Shown: piece by piece, positions 1 through 6,373 of the stretch
Position numbering within the stretch: position 1 is the stretch's first letter
Layout of the letters: each line of letters opens with the position of its first letter
Source: a virus
IMG/VR virus record: IMGVR_UViG_3300036792_000536
Span: 1-34,673 of that record
Length of the DNA stretch: 34,673 nt
Reading direction: 5' to 3' (one strand)
Program-made: the position numbers and the translations under genes
The notes under the pieces: generated by a model
Databases searched by the model: none
Told to the model about the DNA's origin: nothing
Seen by the model: only the letters and a program-made list of their open reading frames with translations

Positions 1-990
1 CTAGTCATTTAGTAGCAGCCCGCTGGAAAGAGGGTTCAGTCTGACGGCATCGTTAAGATAGTCCGGCGCAAAATGGGCATAAACCATCGTTTGCATAATT
101 GTCGCGTGACCCAAAATTTTTTGCAGGGTCAAAATGTTCCCGCCGTTCATCATAAAGTGGCTGGCAAACGAGTGCCGCATAACGTGCGTTGCTTGACCTT
201 CGGGGAGATCAGGGAACAGAGTTTTAAGCAGTTTGCGGACAGCACTGTAGTTAACGTCAGGAAACAACCGACGGTTATCACCTTCCGTGATCAGTTCGTG
301 CATTTCCTCCGAGATCGGCACGGTTCTGTCCTTGCCGTTCTTAGTGTCCGTGAACGTGCATTTAAATTTGATCACCGCATCGCGGGTGAGATCAGCAGCT
401 TCTCCCCAGCGAGCACCGGTTGAGAGGCAAAGTTTCGCAACTTTCAGGTCATCACCAGACAGGTGTTCTAGAAGTATTTTGATCCGGGCTTTATCCAACC
501 AGGCCATTTCCGGCGTGTTGTCCTTCAGCTTAGCCAGCCCCTTCAGCGGGTGAGGGTTGTGGAAGTGCCCCAGTTTAATCAGCTTTGTGAATACGCCACT
601 TAGCATCATATGCCGCCGGTTGATGGAGCCAATTTTTAAACCAGCCTCCAAGCGCTCAGCCCGATAACTTGAGAACGTTGCAATACTGATTTGGTCGGCA
701 CGCGGAGAACCCAGGTTGCTGGCAATATTCAGCAGCTCATTGCGGTTATTTTCGCCAGACTTTTGCGTACACCCGTAATGTTTCCACCACAGCTCGATCA
801 GCTCGGTAAGAAGGCGACGGTCTGGGGGCTTCTCGATCCAGTCTTTGCTATTTTGTGTCGCGATTACCCAACGTTCAAATTTCTGTGCCTCACCTTTGGT
901 ATCGAAGCGCTTTCTGATGCGTTTTCCGCTGCGGCCTTGCGGTCGAACGTCCACCAAGTATTGTCCGTTATCTTGTTTTGCTATTGTCAT
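1..990 (-). CDS. int: P2-type tyrosine integrase
   Basis: Tyrosine recombinase that integrates and, with Cox, excises the phage genome. The 329-residue protein is full length for P2 Int-type enzymes. An N-terminal arm-binding part is followed by a SAM-like core-binding domain (about residues 55-150) and a catalytic domain (about 165-310). The catalytic set is visible: R194 in TGARWGE, a lysine at 217 or 220 in the beta-hairpin, H269 and R272 in HVMRH, H295 in LGHA and the nucleophile Y304 in VYAH. It starts 64 bp downstream of the repressor stop on the same strand, as in P2, so the two are probably cotranscribed from the lysogenic promoter. The stop codon occupies bases 1-3; attL should lie just beyond. 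Confidence 0.96.
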   Translation of the reverse strand: MTIAKQDNGQYLVDVRPQGRSGKRIRKRFDTKGEAQKFERWVIATQNSKDWIEKPPDRRLLTELIELWWKHYGCTQKSGENNRNELLNIASNLGSPRADQISIATFSSYRAERLEAGLKIGSINRRHMMLSGVFTKLIKLGHFHNPHPLKGLAKLKDNTPEMAWLDKARIKILLEHLSGDDLKVAKLCLSTGARWGEAADLTRDAVIKFKCTFTDTKNGKDRTVPISEEMHELITEGDNRRLFPDVNYSAVRKLLKTLFPDLPEGQATHVMRHSFASHFMMNGGNILTLQKILGHATIMQTMVYAHFAPDYLNDAVRLNPLSSGLLLND

Positions 991-1054
991 TCAAAGTAAT
1001 TCCGTTCGTAGCAAATCCCGCCTCTAGACCATTTCCTCATGATTTTCAATGCGA

Positions 1055-1357
1055 TTAGCCAACCTTTTGGTCTTTTTGGTGGTCGGATGTGTCGTCGTGC
1101 CCATCAGGGGAGAGAGACGGGGAGATTTGCCCCGCTGCTTCTGCCGTCTTATCACTCATTAACCACATCATGTATTTTTCAAACTGTGGGTGCTGAGTGA
1201 TTTTTAGCAATATATCGCTTCCTATACTCTCGACCCTCCCTGTTTCGTAATACTTCTGAGTCCCTGCTGGAATGCCCGTTAATTCAAAGAATTGGATGCG
1301 AGTTAGCCCTTCAGCCTCCCTCACAGCCCTAATTTTTTTTCCGATGTTCGTTGACAT
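1055..1357 (-). CDS. C: P2 C-type lysogeny repressor
   Basis: Immunity repressor that should keep the early promoter silent in the lysogen. The 100-residue protein has the size and pattern of P2 C: an N-terminal helix-turn-helix (about residues 5-45, with LTRIQFFELTGIPAGTQKYY covering the recognition region), then PQFEKYMMWLM and a polar tail, collinear with the P2 protein as I remember it. The start at 1357 is preferred over the longer upstream frame because it aligns with P2 C and because the upstream extension would run through the operators. It is divergent from cox with about 100 bp between, a classic transcriptional switch. P2 C acts without RecA-cleavage motifs, and none are visible here, so SOS induction by autocleavage is not expected. 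Confidence 0.92.
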   Translation of the reverse strand: MSTNIGKKIRAVREAEGLTRIQFFELTGIPAGTQKYYETGRVESIGSDILLKITQHPQFEKYMMWLMSDKTAEAAGQISPSLSPDGHDDTSDHQKDQKVG

Positions 1358-1380
1358 GGTAGAGATCACCACCCTAAACT
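1351..1380 (+). promoter_or_regulatory. Early promoter (Pe-like) driving cox and the early operon
   Basis: A perfect -35 box TTGACA (1351-1356) is followed after 18 bp by TAAACT (1375-1380, 4 of 6 to consensus), giving a start near 1387 that reads into cox. The -35 box overlaps the first codons of the repressor gene on the other strand, and operator O1 fills the -35/-10 spacer. That is the geometry expected for repression by C. The call is from sequence alone. Confidence 0.6.
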
Positions 1381-1408
1381 GTGCGTCAAAGGTAGAGATT
1401 ACTACCCT
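1358..1408. promoter_or_regulatory. Two direct-repeat operators for the C repressor
   Basis: Two 18-bp copies, GGTAGAGATCACCACCCT (1358-1375) and GGTAGAGATTACTACCCT (1391-1408), differ at only two positions and have the same orientation. Their start-to-start distance is 33 bp, about three helical turns. P2 C is known to bind two directly repeated operators in its early promoter. These copies sit in the matching place between C and cox, one inside the -35/-10 spacer and one just after the predicted start. Confidence 0.82.
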
Positions 1409-1420
1409 TGAGTCCAAAGA

Positions 1421-1440
1421 AATCCGGTTGAATCCGGTTG
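1421..1440. repeat. Tandem decamer AATCCGGTTG x2
   Basis: Two perfect, adjacent copies of AATCCGGTTG lie between operator O2 and the cox ribosome binding site. The 10-bp period puts both copies on the same DNA face. This could be a Cox or repressor auxiliary site in the early leader, but the sequence does not match the P2 Cox box as I recall it. The role is unproven. Confidence 0.55.
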
Positions 1441-1459
1441 TGATCTGGAAGGATAAACG

Positions 1460-1720
1460 ATGACAGTCAAAAGACCCAAGCCCGCTATGGTGAAAATGCC
1501 TGATTGCCCGGTAGTTTTTTGTTTGCCATACCCAAAATTGACCCTTTCCGCCTATGCGGAAATTACCGGGCAAACAATTCGCACCGTCCAACAGCAAGCC
1601 AACGAAAATAAGCTGACGCTGACCAAAAAGAAAAAGGGTAGGGAACGTGAAGTAAACATGATTTACGAGTTTCTTGAAGCCTATGAAGAGGCGCAGGAAG
1701 CGCTACGAATGAAGGTTTAA
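1460..1720 (+). CDS. cox: Cox-like excisionase / early regulator
   Basis: First gene of the early operon (86 residues), in the place where P2 carries cox, divergent from the repressor. The start ATG follows AAGGAT at good spacing. The middle of the protein, about residues 27-60 (LTLSAYAEITGQTIRTVQQQ followed by a lysine-rich wing), looks like a small winged-helix or MerR-type DNA-binding fold of the excisionase class. The C-terminal 25 residues form a glutamate-rich helix that could mediate oligomerisation, as P2 Cox does. P2 Cox represses the lysogenic promoter and directs Int to excision. Position and fold support the same role here, but sequence identity to P2 Cox is low by eye. Confidence 0.65.
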   Translation: MTVKRPKPAMVKMPDCPVVFCLPYPKLTLSAYAEITGQTIRTVQQQANENKLTLTKKKKGREREVNMIYEFLEAYEEAQEALRMKV

Positions 1721-1733
1721 TGGGAGTGACGGC

Positions 1734-1946
1734 ATGAGCCAGCTAGCGCATGTGCTGATCAAGGTCAGCGAGCACACCAGTATCTACCGGGGTTTCAGCA
1801 TAACCAGAATTCCCCGAAAAAAAATGAATCCGGTAACCCGCTATCACGTCAGTCAGGGCGACCAGTCTTATGGCAAGTTTGATGCTCAAGCTGAAGCTAC
1901 GGGTTATATCGATGAACTGTATTGCCAGCGCAGGAATGCAGCATGA
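1734..1946 (+). CDS. Small early phage protein, function unknown
   Basis: A 70-residue protein starting 13 bp after cox, with GGAG upstream of the ATG. It is moderately basic with a mixed alpha/beta pattern (YRGFSITRIP, then RYHVSQG and an acidic C-terminal helix) and no cysteine pair or membrane segment. It overlaps the next gene by four bases (ATGA), so translation is probably coupled. It occupies the spot of P2 orf78, but I do not recognise the family. The real coding nature is supported by the ribosome binding site and by tight packing in the operon. Confidence 0.7.
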   Translation: MSQLAHVLIKVSEHTSIYRGFSITRIPRKKMNPVTRYHVSQGDQSYGKFDAQAEATGYIDELYCQRRNAA

Positions 1947-2074
1947 AAGAATGGGAAATATTCATGATGTTAATAGTTCTGGCCGTATTGTTGATTGATT
2001 CTGCGCGGTTTTTAATTCGTAGTTATTGCCGAAGAGTAAAAGCCAAACGGAACATTGAAAAGCACCGCGACTAA
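1943..2074 (+). CDS. Tiny membrane protein (43 aa)
   Basis: A 43-residue reading frame with ATG overlapping the previous stop (ATGA) and AGGA seven bases upstream. Residues 6-25 (IFMMLIVLAVLLIDSARFLI) are a single hydrophobic helix, followed by a strongly basic tail rich in arginine and lysine, so the tail should stay in the cytoplasm. It resembles two other one-helix proteins in this operon (2335-2529 and 3296-3436) in plan but not in sequence. Function unknown. Small phage membrane proteins often affect superinfection or membrane physiology, but nothing here proves that. Confidence 0.6.
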   Translation: MKEWEIFMMLIVLAVLLIDSARFLIRSYCRRVKAKRNIEKHRD

Positions 2075-2093
2075 CATAATAAGGGGCCTAAAA

Positions 2094-2351
2094 GTGAGTA
2101 ATCCATTTTATGCTGCTGCAAATTTGGTTCTCGCGCTTCATGCCGAACGTGCTGGGTATACCAATCCGAAATATGCAACCGCTGAGGTTAATTGGTTGGC
2201 GGGTAAATTGCAGGATCTGGCCGGTGTGGCTCTCTGCGTCGGTGATGATAGTGCCGGGATGACTATTGATCGCGCTGCGCAAATGTGGATAAAGACAGGT
2301 CGGAAACCTGATCCATTCCCTGGTGGAGGTGGTGATGTTCAATTTTATTAA
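2094..2351 (+). CDS. Small early phage protein, function unknown
   Basis: An 85-residue protein. GTG at 2094 is chosen as the start because AAGGGG lies seven bases upstream; an in-frame TTG at 2055 has no such site. The sequence (MSNPFYAAANLVLALHAERA, then NPKYATAEVNWLAGKL) suggests a mainly helical soluble protein with a glycine-rich C-terminus that overlaps the next gene by 17 bp. I do not recognise the family. It sits in the early operon between two membrane miniproteins. Confidence 0.68.
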   Translation: MSNPFYAAANLVLALHAERAGYTNPKYATAEVNWLAGKLQDLAGVALCVGDDSAGMTIDRAAQMWIKTGRKPDPFPGGGGDVQFY

Positions 2352-2529
2352 TTCTCTCTCGATTGAGGCTATTAAATACTTGGCTATCTTGGCGGTAATT
2401 GCTGTGTTTTCTGGCTTGTTTATTGTTCGCGATTGCCGCAACCGTCGTGAAGCAAAATGTGCTGCCTATCGTCGCGAATATAAAGAACGAAAAGAAGCCA
2501 TTGAATGCAAAGCGCGCCAACAGCTTTAA
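2335..2529 (+). CDS. Tiny membrane protein (64 aa)
   Basis: A 64-residue protein starting at ATG 2335 behind a strong GGAGGTG. The N-terminal 12 residues are followed by one membrane helix (about 13-34, IKYLAILAVIAVFSGLFIV). A 30-residue highly charged tail follows, rich in arginine, lysine and glutamate with three cysteines. The topology is likely N-out or hairpin-free with a cytoplasmic basic tail. Overlap with the preceding gene indicates coupled translation. Function unknown. Confidence 0.62.
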   Translation: MFNFINSLSIEAIKYLAILAVIAVFSGLFIVRDCRNRREAKCAAYRREYKERKEAIECKARQQL

Positions 2530-2542
2530 GGGACATAAAATA

Positions 2543-2818
2543 ATGAAACAGGCTTATATCATCTTGGTTGAAGAGTTGCTGCATCAATACCATAGCAAAG
2601 CAGCCAACCTGCGCGATGCATCTGCTGTTGCTTCAGGCGTTCGCCAGGTATCGCTGAATGATTACGCTTTCCGCTTGAGTGTGGGCCTTACTGGTCTACT
2701 GAGCACCGCCGAGGCTGCTGGGGATGGCGTCGCTGCTGCTGTGATCGATGCGCTGCTGCTGCGTTGTAACAACGGCGACATTCCACTACCAGCATCGCAA
2801 CCGAAGTTTTCAGCGTAG
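2543..2818 (+). CDS. Small early phage protein (91 aa), function unknown
   Basis: The start at ATG 2543 is supported by AAGGGA 9 bases upstream; the longer in-frame version would overlap the previous gene deeply. The protein is alanine- and leucine-rich and predicted helical (LLHQYHSKAANLRDASAVAS, LSVGLTGLLSTAEAAGDG), without a clear membrane span. It is the last gene before a 283-bp structured gap. No family is recognised. Confidence 0.65.
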   Translation: MKQAYIILVEELLHQYHSKAANLRDASAVASGVRQVSLNDYAFRLSVGLTGLLSTAEAAGDGVAAAVIDALLLRCNNGDIPLPASQPKFSA

Positions 2819-2836
2819 CCGGGCAAGAACCCCGGC
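2818..2836 (+). other. GC-rich hairpin after the 91-aa gene
   Basis: GCCGGG (2818-2823) and CCCGGC (2831-2836) form a 6-bp stem with a 7-base loop, starting inside the stop codon of the preceding gene. No U-run follows, so it is not a standard terminator. The same stem sequence recurs at 2969-2991, flanking the large stem-loop between them. Confidence 0.5.
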
Positions 2837-2906
2837 CCTATCTGAGAGCGCACCCTCCCATTTACGTGTGGGGGATTGGCGTCTCGGGGTGTGCTCCCAG
2901 ATAGGG
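2836..2906 (+). ncRNA. Large stem-loop, possible structured RNA element
   Basis: A 20-base arm (2836-2855) and its partner (2887-2906) pair at 19 of 20 positions, counting one G-U, with a single A-C mismatch. They enclose a 31-base loop that can itself form a short CCC/GGG hairpin. Two of the imperfections are confined to the middle of the helix. The arm begins CCCTATCTG and ends ACCC. No ribosome binding site plus open frame explains the stretch. As RNA this would be a very stable 71-nt structure inside the early transcript. It may act as an attenuator, a processed small RNA or a stability element. It does not end in a U-tract. Confidence 0.5.
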
Positions 2907-2968
2907 CTTTAAATAATCCTGTCTGCGCCCTTTCAAAAGTGGGCTGCGTTATACGGGGTAAATCCATG

Positions 2969-2991
2969 GCCGGGCATGGTTAAAACCCGGC
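2969..2991 (+). other. Second GCCGGG/CCCGGC hairpin
   Basis: GCCGGG (2969-2974) and CCCGGC (2986-2991) form a 6-bp stem with an 11-base loop containing TTAAAA, followed by ATTTATTCC. The stem is identical to that at 2818-2836. It may be a weak terminator, a protein-binding hairpin, or part of one folded RNA together with the large stem-loop. The remaining bases up to 3101 are AT-rich and show no gene. No convincing promoter was found there. Confidence 0.4.
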
Positions 2992-3101
2992 ATTTATTCC
3001 AGGTGTTACTTGCGAGTGGCATCTGAAATAAATAGCAGAAATTAAAAATAATGGTGTCACTTGTGCACCGGGCTTCGCTCATCCTGAATTCAGGAGGTTA
3101 T

Positions 3102-3299
3102 ATGACCCACACAGTCGAAAATAACGAGTTAGTAAAAATGCTGACAGACGCGCGATGCTCCGCGCGTTTGCAGTTGCTCGAACTGCTGGATAACAAGCTG
3201 GAGCGCCTGAAGGCAGATGGTGCCAATGCTGACCAAATCATCTTAACGTTGAAACGTTGGATCTCTGTTCGTCAACCTGACGGTGGAACAGTGAAATGA
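3102..3299 (+). CDS. Small early phage protein (65 aa), function unknown
   Basis: A 65-residue, helix-rich protein starting at ATG 3102 behind a perfect AGGAGG. The sequence reads as one long amphipathic helix (LVKMLTDARCSARLQLLELL, then NKLERLKADG) followed by a second helix (DQIILTLKRWI), suggesting a small coiled-coil dimer. It restarts translation after the structured gap and overlaps the next gene by four bases. The family is not recognised. Confidence 0.7.
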   Translation: MTHTVENNELVKMLTDARCSARLQLLELLDNKLERLKADGANADQIILTLKRWISVRQPDGGTVK

Positions 3300-3436
3300 C
3301 AGTCTTTTTCTCCACTGCCGCCGTAGGGCTCGTAATTTTTATAGGCCTATATCTGCGGCTTTTATATCAGCACTGCAAATGTTGCCGGGCAATCAATAAG
3401 CAGGATTTGCCGTATGAACTTCGAAATTACGATTAA
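3296..3436 (+). CDS. Tiny membrane protein (46 aa)
   Basis: ATG at 3296 overlaps the previous stop (ATGA) and has GTGGA upstream. Residues 4-24 (FFSTAAVGLVIFIGLYLRLL) form one membrane helix. A short tail follows with three clustered cysteines (HCKCCRA), which could bind metal or be acylated. Translation stops 20 bp before the next gene. This is the third one-helix miniprotein in the early operon. Function unknown. Confidence 0.58.
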   Translation: MTVFFSTAAVGLVIFIGLYLRLLYQHCKCCRAINKQDLPYELRNYD

Positions 3437-3455
3437 TTACATTAAAGGTGAAATC

Positions 3456-4199
3456 ATGAGCAATAAAAATGAAGCAATCAACGGTATAAATCGCGCTATC
3501 GGTTATGTTCGTGCCACTGCGCCTTATAACGTCCGTGGGGTTATTGTTGATGAATTAAATTCGAGCGCTGAGTTTATAGAAAATATGGGGCAGCATGAAG
3601 AATTTAAGGCTGCTTGGTTAAATATCGTTAATACCCTTCACTGCATAGATCCAAACTGGCAGGAAAACGTCCAGGGCGAGAGCGAGTGGGAAAAGGCAGT
3701 AGCATTTATTAGCCAACTGAATCAGGAGTTAAAAAAGACTACTGACACCATCGATAGCTTGAAGCACACATATATCGGCGTAGATTTCGCAGCATCAGTC
3801 TGTGACAACATAGACCGTCAGATTTTGGAAGATGGCTTGTTTAAAGCCGGTCACCATACCCTCAACTTTTTCTCACCGGCCCCACGCCCTAAGGCAGTGT
3901 ATTTCCGCGACCTGCTGCGAAGCGTTGCCCTCACCCAAATAAAAGAAGAACTGGCCGCAGCAGAGAAGAAGCACCCGACCTGGCCGAAGGATACCGTTCA
4001 CGCGAGCGCCATTCTCAACGAAGAAGCCGGCAAGCTGACCCAAGCAGCGATCGATTACCACTACCACAACGGCTCACTTGAAAAAGTACGCAGCTACGCT
4101 GCCCGTGTCGGCGCAATGGCAATTCGTGTGCTGATCAACCTGCCTTATGCCGAACGCCCAGCAGCATCTGAAAAGAATGTCACTGGAGCCGCACGGTAA
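3456..4199 (+). CDS. Early phage protein with possible MazG-like helical C-terminus
   Basis: A 247-residue soluble protein. ATG 3456 is preferred over the upstream in-frame start because AAAGGTG lies just before it. The N-terminal 100 residues are helical and unrecognised. The C-terminal third (from about residue 175: WPKDTVHASAILNEEAGKLT, then AAIDYHYHNG) resembles a short phage family with an EExGEL-like motif (E189, E190), as in all-alpha NTP pyrophosphohydrolases of the MazG type. The second acidic motif of true MazG enzymes is not clear, so catalytic activity is doubtful. It lies just upstream of a zinc-finger gene with a one-base overlap. P2 has its helicase loader B in this general region, but I see no convincing match to B. 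Confidence 0.6.
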   Translation: MSNKNEAINGINRAIGYVRATAPYNVRGVIVDELNSSAEFIENMGQHEEFKAAWLNIVNTLHCIDPNWQENVQGESEWEKAVAFISQLNQELKKTTDTIDSLKHTYIGVDFAASVCDNIDRQILEDGLFKAGHHTLNFFSPAPRPKAVYFRDLLRSVALTQIKEELAAAEKKHPTWPKDTVHASAILNEEAGKLTQAAIDYHYHNGSLEKVRSYAARVGAMAIRVLINLPYAERPAASEKNVTGAAR

Positions 4200-4417
4200 T
4201 GGCTGACCAAATCGATATTGCGCAGGAACAGATTGAACTGACCCTTGCTGCCCAAATCGCCAACGCCCGCCCGCAGCAATGCGGGCCTTCTGCATTCATC
4301 TGTGAAGCCTGCGACGCGCCGATACCTGAAGCGCGCCGCACTGCTATCTATGGCGTAACGCGCTGCGTTACCTGCCAAGAAATCCACGAAGCCAAATCAC
4401 GTCATATCAAGGGGTAA
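4199..4417 (+). CDS. TraR/DksA-family C4 zinc-finger protein
   Basis: A 72-residue protein with four cysteines in the TraR/DksA arrangement, C35-x2-C38 and C56-x2-C59 (FICEACDAPIPEARR then CVTCQEIHE). P2 carries a comparable small protein (orf82 class) in the same early region. Members such as TraR bind in the RNA polymerase secondary channel and mimic DksA plus ppGpp. The short N-terminal helix here (about 25 residues, with D5 and D/E around 5-12) fits TraR size rather than DksA. It overlaps the previous gene by one base, so translation is coupled. Effects on host transcription are inferred from the family. Confidence 0.85.
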   Translation: MADQIDIAQEQIELTLAAQIANARPQQCGPSAFICEACDAPIPEARRTAIYGVTRCVTCQEIHEAKSRHIKG

Positions 4418-4420
4418 ACC

Positions 4421-5287
4421 ATGACGCCACAACAACAAGCGCAGCAATGTTTGAATAGAAATTGCCTGATTCTGGACAGCGAAACGACTGGTTTGGGTGA
4501 AGACGACGAGATAGTGGAAATCACTATCATCGACACTGCCGGCAAACCGCTGCTGAACACGCTGGTGAAACCATCAAAGCCCATCCCAGCAGGAGCGACA
4601 GCGATACATGGCATCACTAATGAAATGGTAAAAGATGCTCCAACCTGGCCGGAAATTAGCCCCCAGCTGTGCAGCTTGATCAGTGGGAAAAATATAGCCA
4701 TTTACAATGCTGACTATGACATTCGTCTGCTTGAGCAAACAGATCGCATCTGGAAGGTAACACCCAACTTAAGTGCCCCTACACAGACTGTATGCGTCAT
4801 GCAGGAGTACGCCGAGTTTTTCGGTCAGAAAAGCGACCGTGGCGGTTACAGGTGGCAAAAGCTGACTGCCGCAGCAGAGCAGCAGAGCGTCACCATTCAG
4901 GGGTCGCCACACCGTGCGCTTTCGGACTGCCTAACCACCCTGGGCGTCATTAAGGCAATGGCTGCCGGCGGTCGTCGTTACGTATCGCAGGATCTTAACG
5001 CGCAGAAGGCTGTCGATATCCTTCACCAATTATTCATAGCCGACCAAAGAGCCATTACCAAACTGGTCGATCATCGTGTTGAATGTAGCGCTTACTTTGC
5101 CGGATTGACTGTGGCGACTGTGGGTAAACGTGCCAATGGCGATTATATCGTCGGCATGATTGGCATCATTAATGCGCTGATTTTCCCTGAAGTTATTGCC
5201 GCCGAATACGATGGTAAGGAACTGATCGGCTTCACTGTTGCTGACATTTCTGAAGAAGGGGCGTTGTATGAACCGCTCCGCCCTTAA
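4421..5287 (+). CDS. DEDDh 3'-5' exonuclease with C-terminal extension
   Basis: An exonuclease of the DnaQ/RNase T fold, 288 residues. Motif Exo I is LILDSETTGLG (D19, E21), Exo II lies in YNADYDIRLL (D98 or D100) and Exo III in HRALSDC (H164, D169), which makes it the DEDDh subtype. An IHGIT segment near residue 62 is typical of DnaQ-like enzymes. The exonuclease core ends near residue 185. Another 100 residues follow that I do not recognise (DLNAQKAVDILHQLF onward), so the protein is a possible two-domain fusion. It may trim DNA or RNA during phage replication or act against host or rival nucleic acid. The methylase gene begins 20 bp before its end. Confidence 0.9.
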   Translation: MTPQQQAQQCLNRNCLILDSETTGLGEDDEIVEITIIDTAGKPLLNTLVKPSKPIPAGATAIHGITNEMVKDAPTWPEISPQLCSLISGKNIAIYNADYDIRLLEQTDRIWKVTPNLSAPTQTVCVMQEYAEFFGQKSDRGGYRWQKLTAAAEQQSVTIQGSPHRALSDCLTTLGVIKAMAAGGRRYVSQDLNAQKAVDILHQLFIADQRAITKLVDHRVECSAYFAGLTVATVGKRANGDYIVGMIGIINALIFPEVIAAEYDGKELIGFTVADISEEGALYEPLRP

Positions 5288-6089
5288 ATGGCTCGGCAGT
5301 AAAGCCAGTGTCATCGACACGCTGCGCCAGCACCTACCAAAAGGTAAGCGCTTGGTTGAACCGTTCGTCGGTTCCGGCGCTGTTTTCCTCAATACCGATT
5401 ACGACAGCTATCTGTTGTGCGATATCAACAGCGATTTGATCAACTTCCACAACGTCGCTAAAAACCTGCCAGATCAGCTTATCCGAGAGACCCGCAATCT
5501 CTTTAATCAGCAGGCCGACGAGGTGGGTTATTACGCAGTCCGTGCTGATTTCAACCTGCGCTGTGACAGCAACTTCCTGTACCGCGCGGCGCAGTTCCTG
5601 TACCTGAACCGCCACGGCTTTAACGGCGTGTGCCGGTATAACCTGAGCGGCGATTTCAATGTGCCATTCGGCCACAGGAAAGCGCCATATTTCCCCGAGG
5701 ACGAGATCCGTTTCTTCTCTGAGAAAGCTCAGGCAAAGAAAGCCGTTTTCCTGTGTTGTACCTTCCAGGAAGCGATCAGGATGGCGGCACCTGGCGATGT
5801 GATTTATTGCGATCCGCCCTATATCCCAGCATCGACAACTGCCAATTTCACCAGTTACCACACTGACGGATTCACCAGCCACCAACAGCGGAAGCTGGCG
5901 TGCATGCTGCGCATCGCCGCCAAACGTGGCCGCCACGTTGTGGCCTCCAACAGCGAAACCCCAGCAGCGCTGGAGCTGTACTCCGATTTCAACATCACGA
6001 CTATCACCGCCCGCCGTTCTGTCAGTGCTAACGCAGCTGGCCGGGCGCGTGCTGGCGAAATTATCGCAACCATGAGGGCGACAGCATGA
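5268..6089 (+). CDS. dam: Dam-type DNA adenine methyltransferase (first)
   Basis: A D12-class N6-adenine methyltransferase, 273 residues, close to the length of E. coli Dam. It shows the N-terminal KWLGSK motif, the SAM-binding motif EPFVGSGAVF (31-40), the Dam signature LYLNRHGFNGVCRYN (111-125) and the catalytic DPPY (182-185). The RHGFNG.CRYN block is typical of GATC-type Dam enzymes, so GATC methylation is likely, though not shown. It may protect phage DNA from restriction or alter host methyl-dependent regulation. The start at ATG 5268 follows GAAGGGG and overlaps the exonuclease gene by 20 bp. No cognate restriction gene is adjacent, so it is an orphan methylase. Confidence 0.93.
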   Translation: MNRSALKWLGSKASVIDTLRQHLPKGKRLVEPFVGSGAVFLNTDYDSYLLCDINSDLINFHNVAKNLPDQLIRETRNLFNQQADEVGYYAVRADFNLRCDSNFLYRAAQFLYLNRHGFNGVCRYNLSGDFNVPFGHRKAPYFPEDEIRFFSEKAQAKKAVFLCCTFQEAIRMAAPGDVIYCDPPYIPASTTANFTSYHTDGFTSHQQRKLACMLRIAAKRGRHVVASNSETPAALELYSDFNITTITARRSVSANAAGRARAGEIIATMRATA

Positions 6090-6373
6090 ACACTGAAGAA
6101 CTGAAACAGCATATCGACGAAAGCGGTGATTCTGCATACGGGGTACTGCTTGACGCTATCCCACAGGCTAGCCGTAGATTCGAACGCCTGACCCGCGGTT
6201 TGTATGATCTGATACAAGACGTCCGCAAAGAGTTCCCGGATGCTTGTTATTACAGTGCAAACGGCACAGTTAACCTTCTGCTAACTGAATCACACGACAG
6301 GAAGGGGCGCACTCAACAGTTCGGTATCGCGCTTGTCGCCCTCAGGTTGGATATCGGCGGGGGTGATTGGTGA
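6086..6373 (+). CDS. Small early phage protein (95 aa), function unknown
   Basis: A 95-residue protein overlapping the methylase stop by ATGA and the next gene by one base. It is acidic at the N-terminus (MNTEELKQHIDESGDSAYGV), then helical, and ends in beta-type sequence (VNLLLTESHD, GIALVALRLDIGGG). The fold could be a small alpha/beta scaffold, but I do not recognise it. Its tight placement between a methylase and a PP-loop enzyme indicates a shared transcript rather than a shared function. Confidence 0.7.
   Translation: MNTEELKQHIDESGDSAYGVLLDAIPQASRRFERLTRGLYDLIQDVRKEFPDACYYSANGTVNLLLTESHDRKGRTQQFGIALVALRLDIGGGDW

Noticed and set aside
1358-1597. An 80-codon N-terminal extension of the C repressor
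   Set aside because: The extended frame crosses both operators and overlaps cox. The P2 C protein aligns from the methionine at 1357.
3456-4199. Identity of the 247-aa early protein as helicase loader B
   Set aside because: It occupies roughly the P2 B region, but no convincing sequence similarity to P2 B could be seen, and its C-terminus resembles another phage family.
5334-6137. A 267-codon minus-strand frame opposite the first methylase
   Set aside because: It lies wholly opposite a Dam-type gene with clear motifs and has low-complexity, valine/glutamine-rich text typical of a shadow frame.
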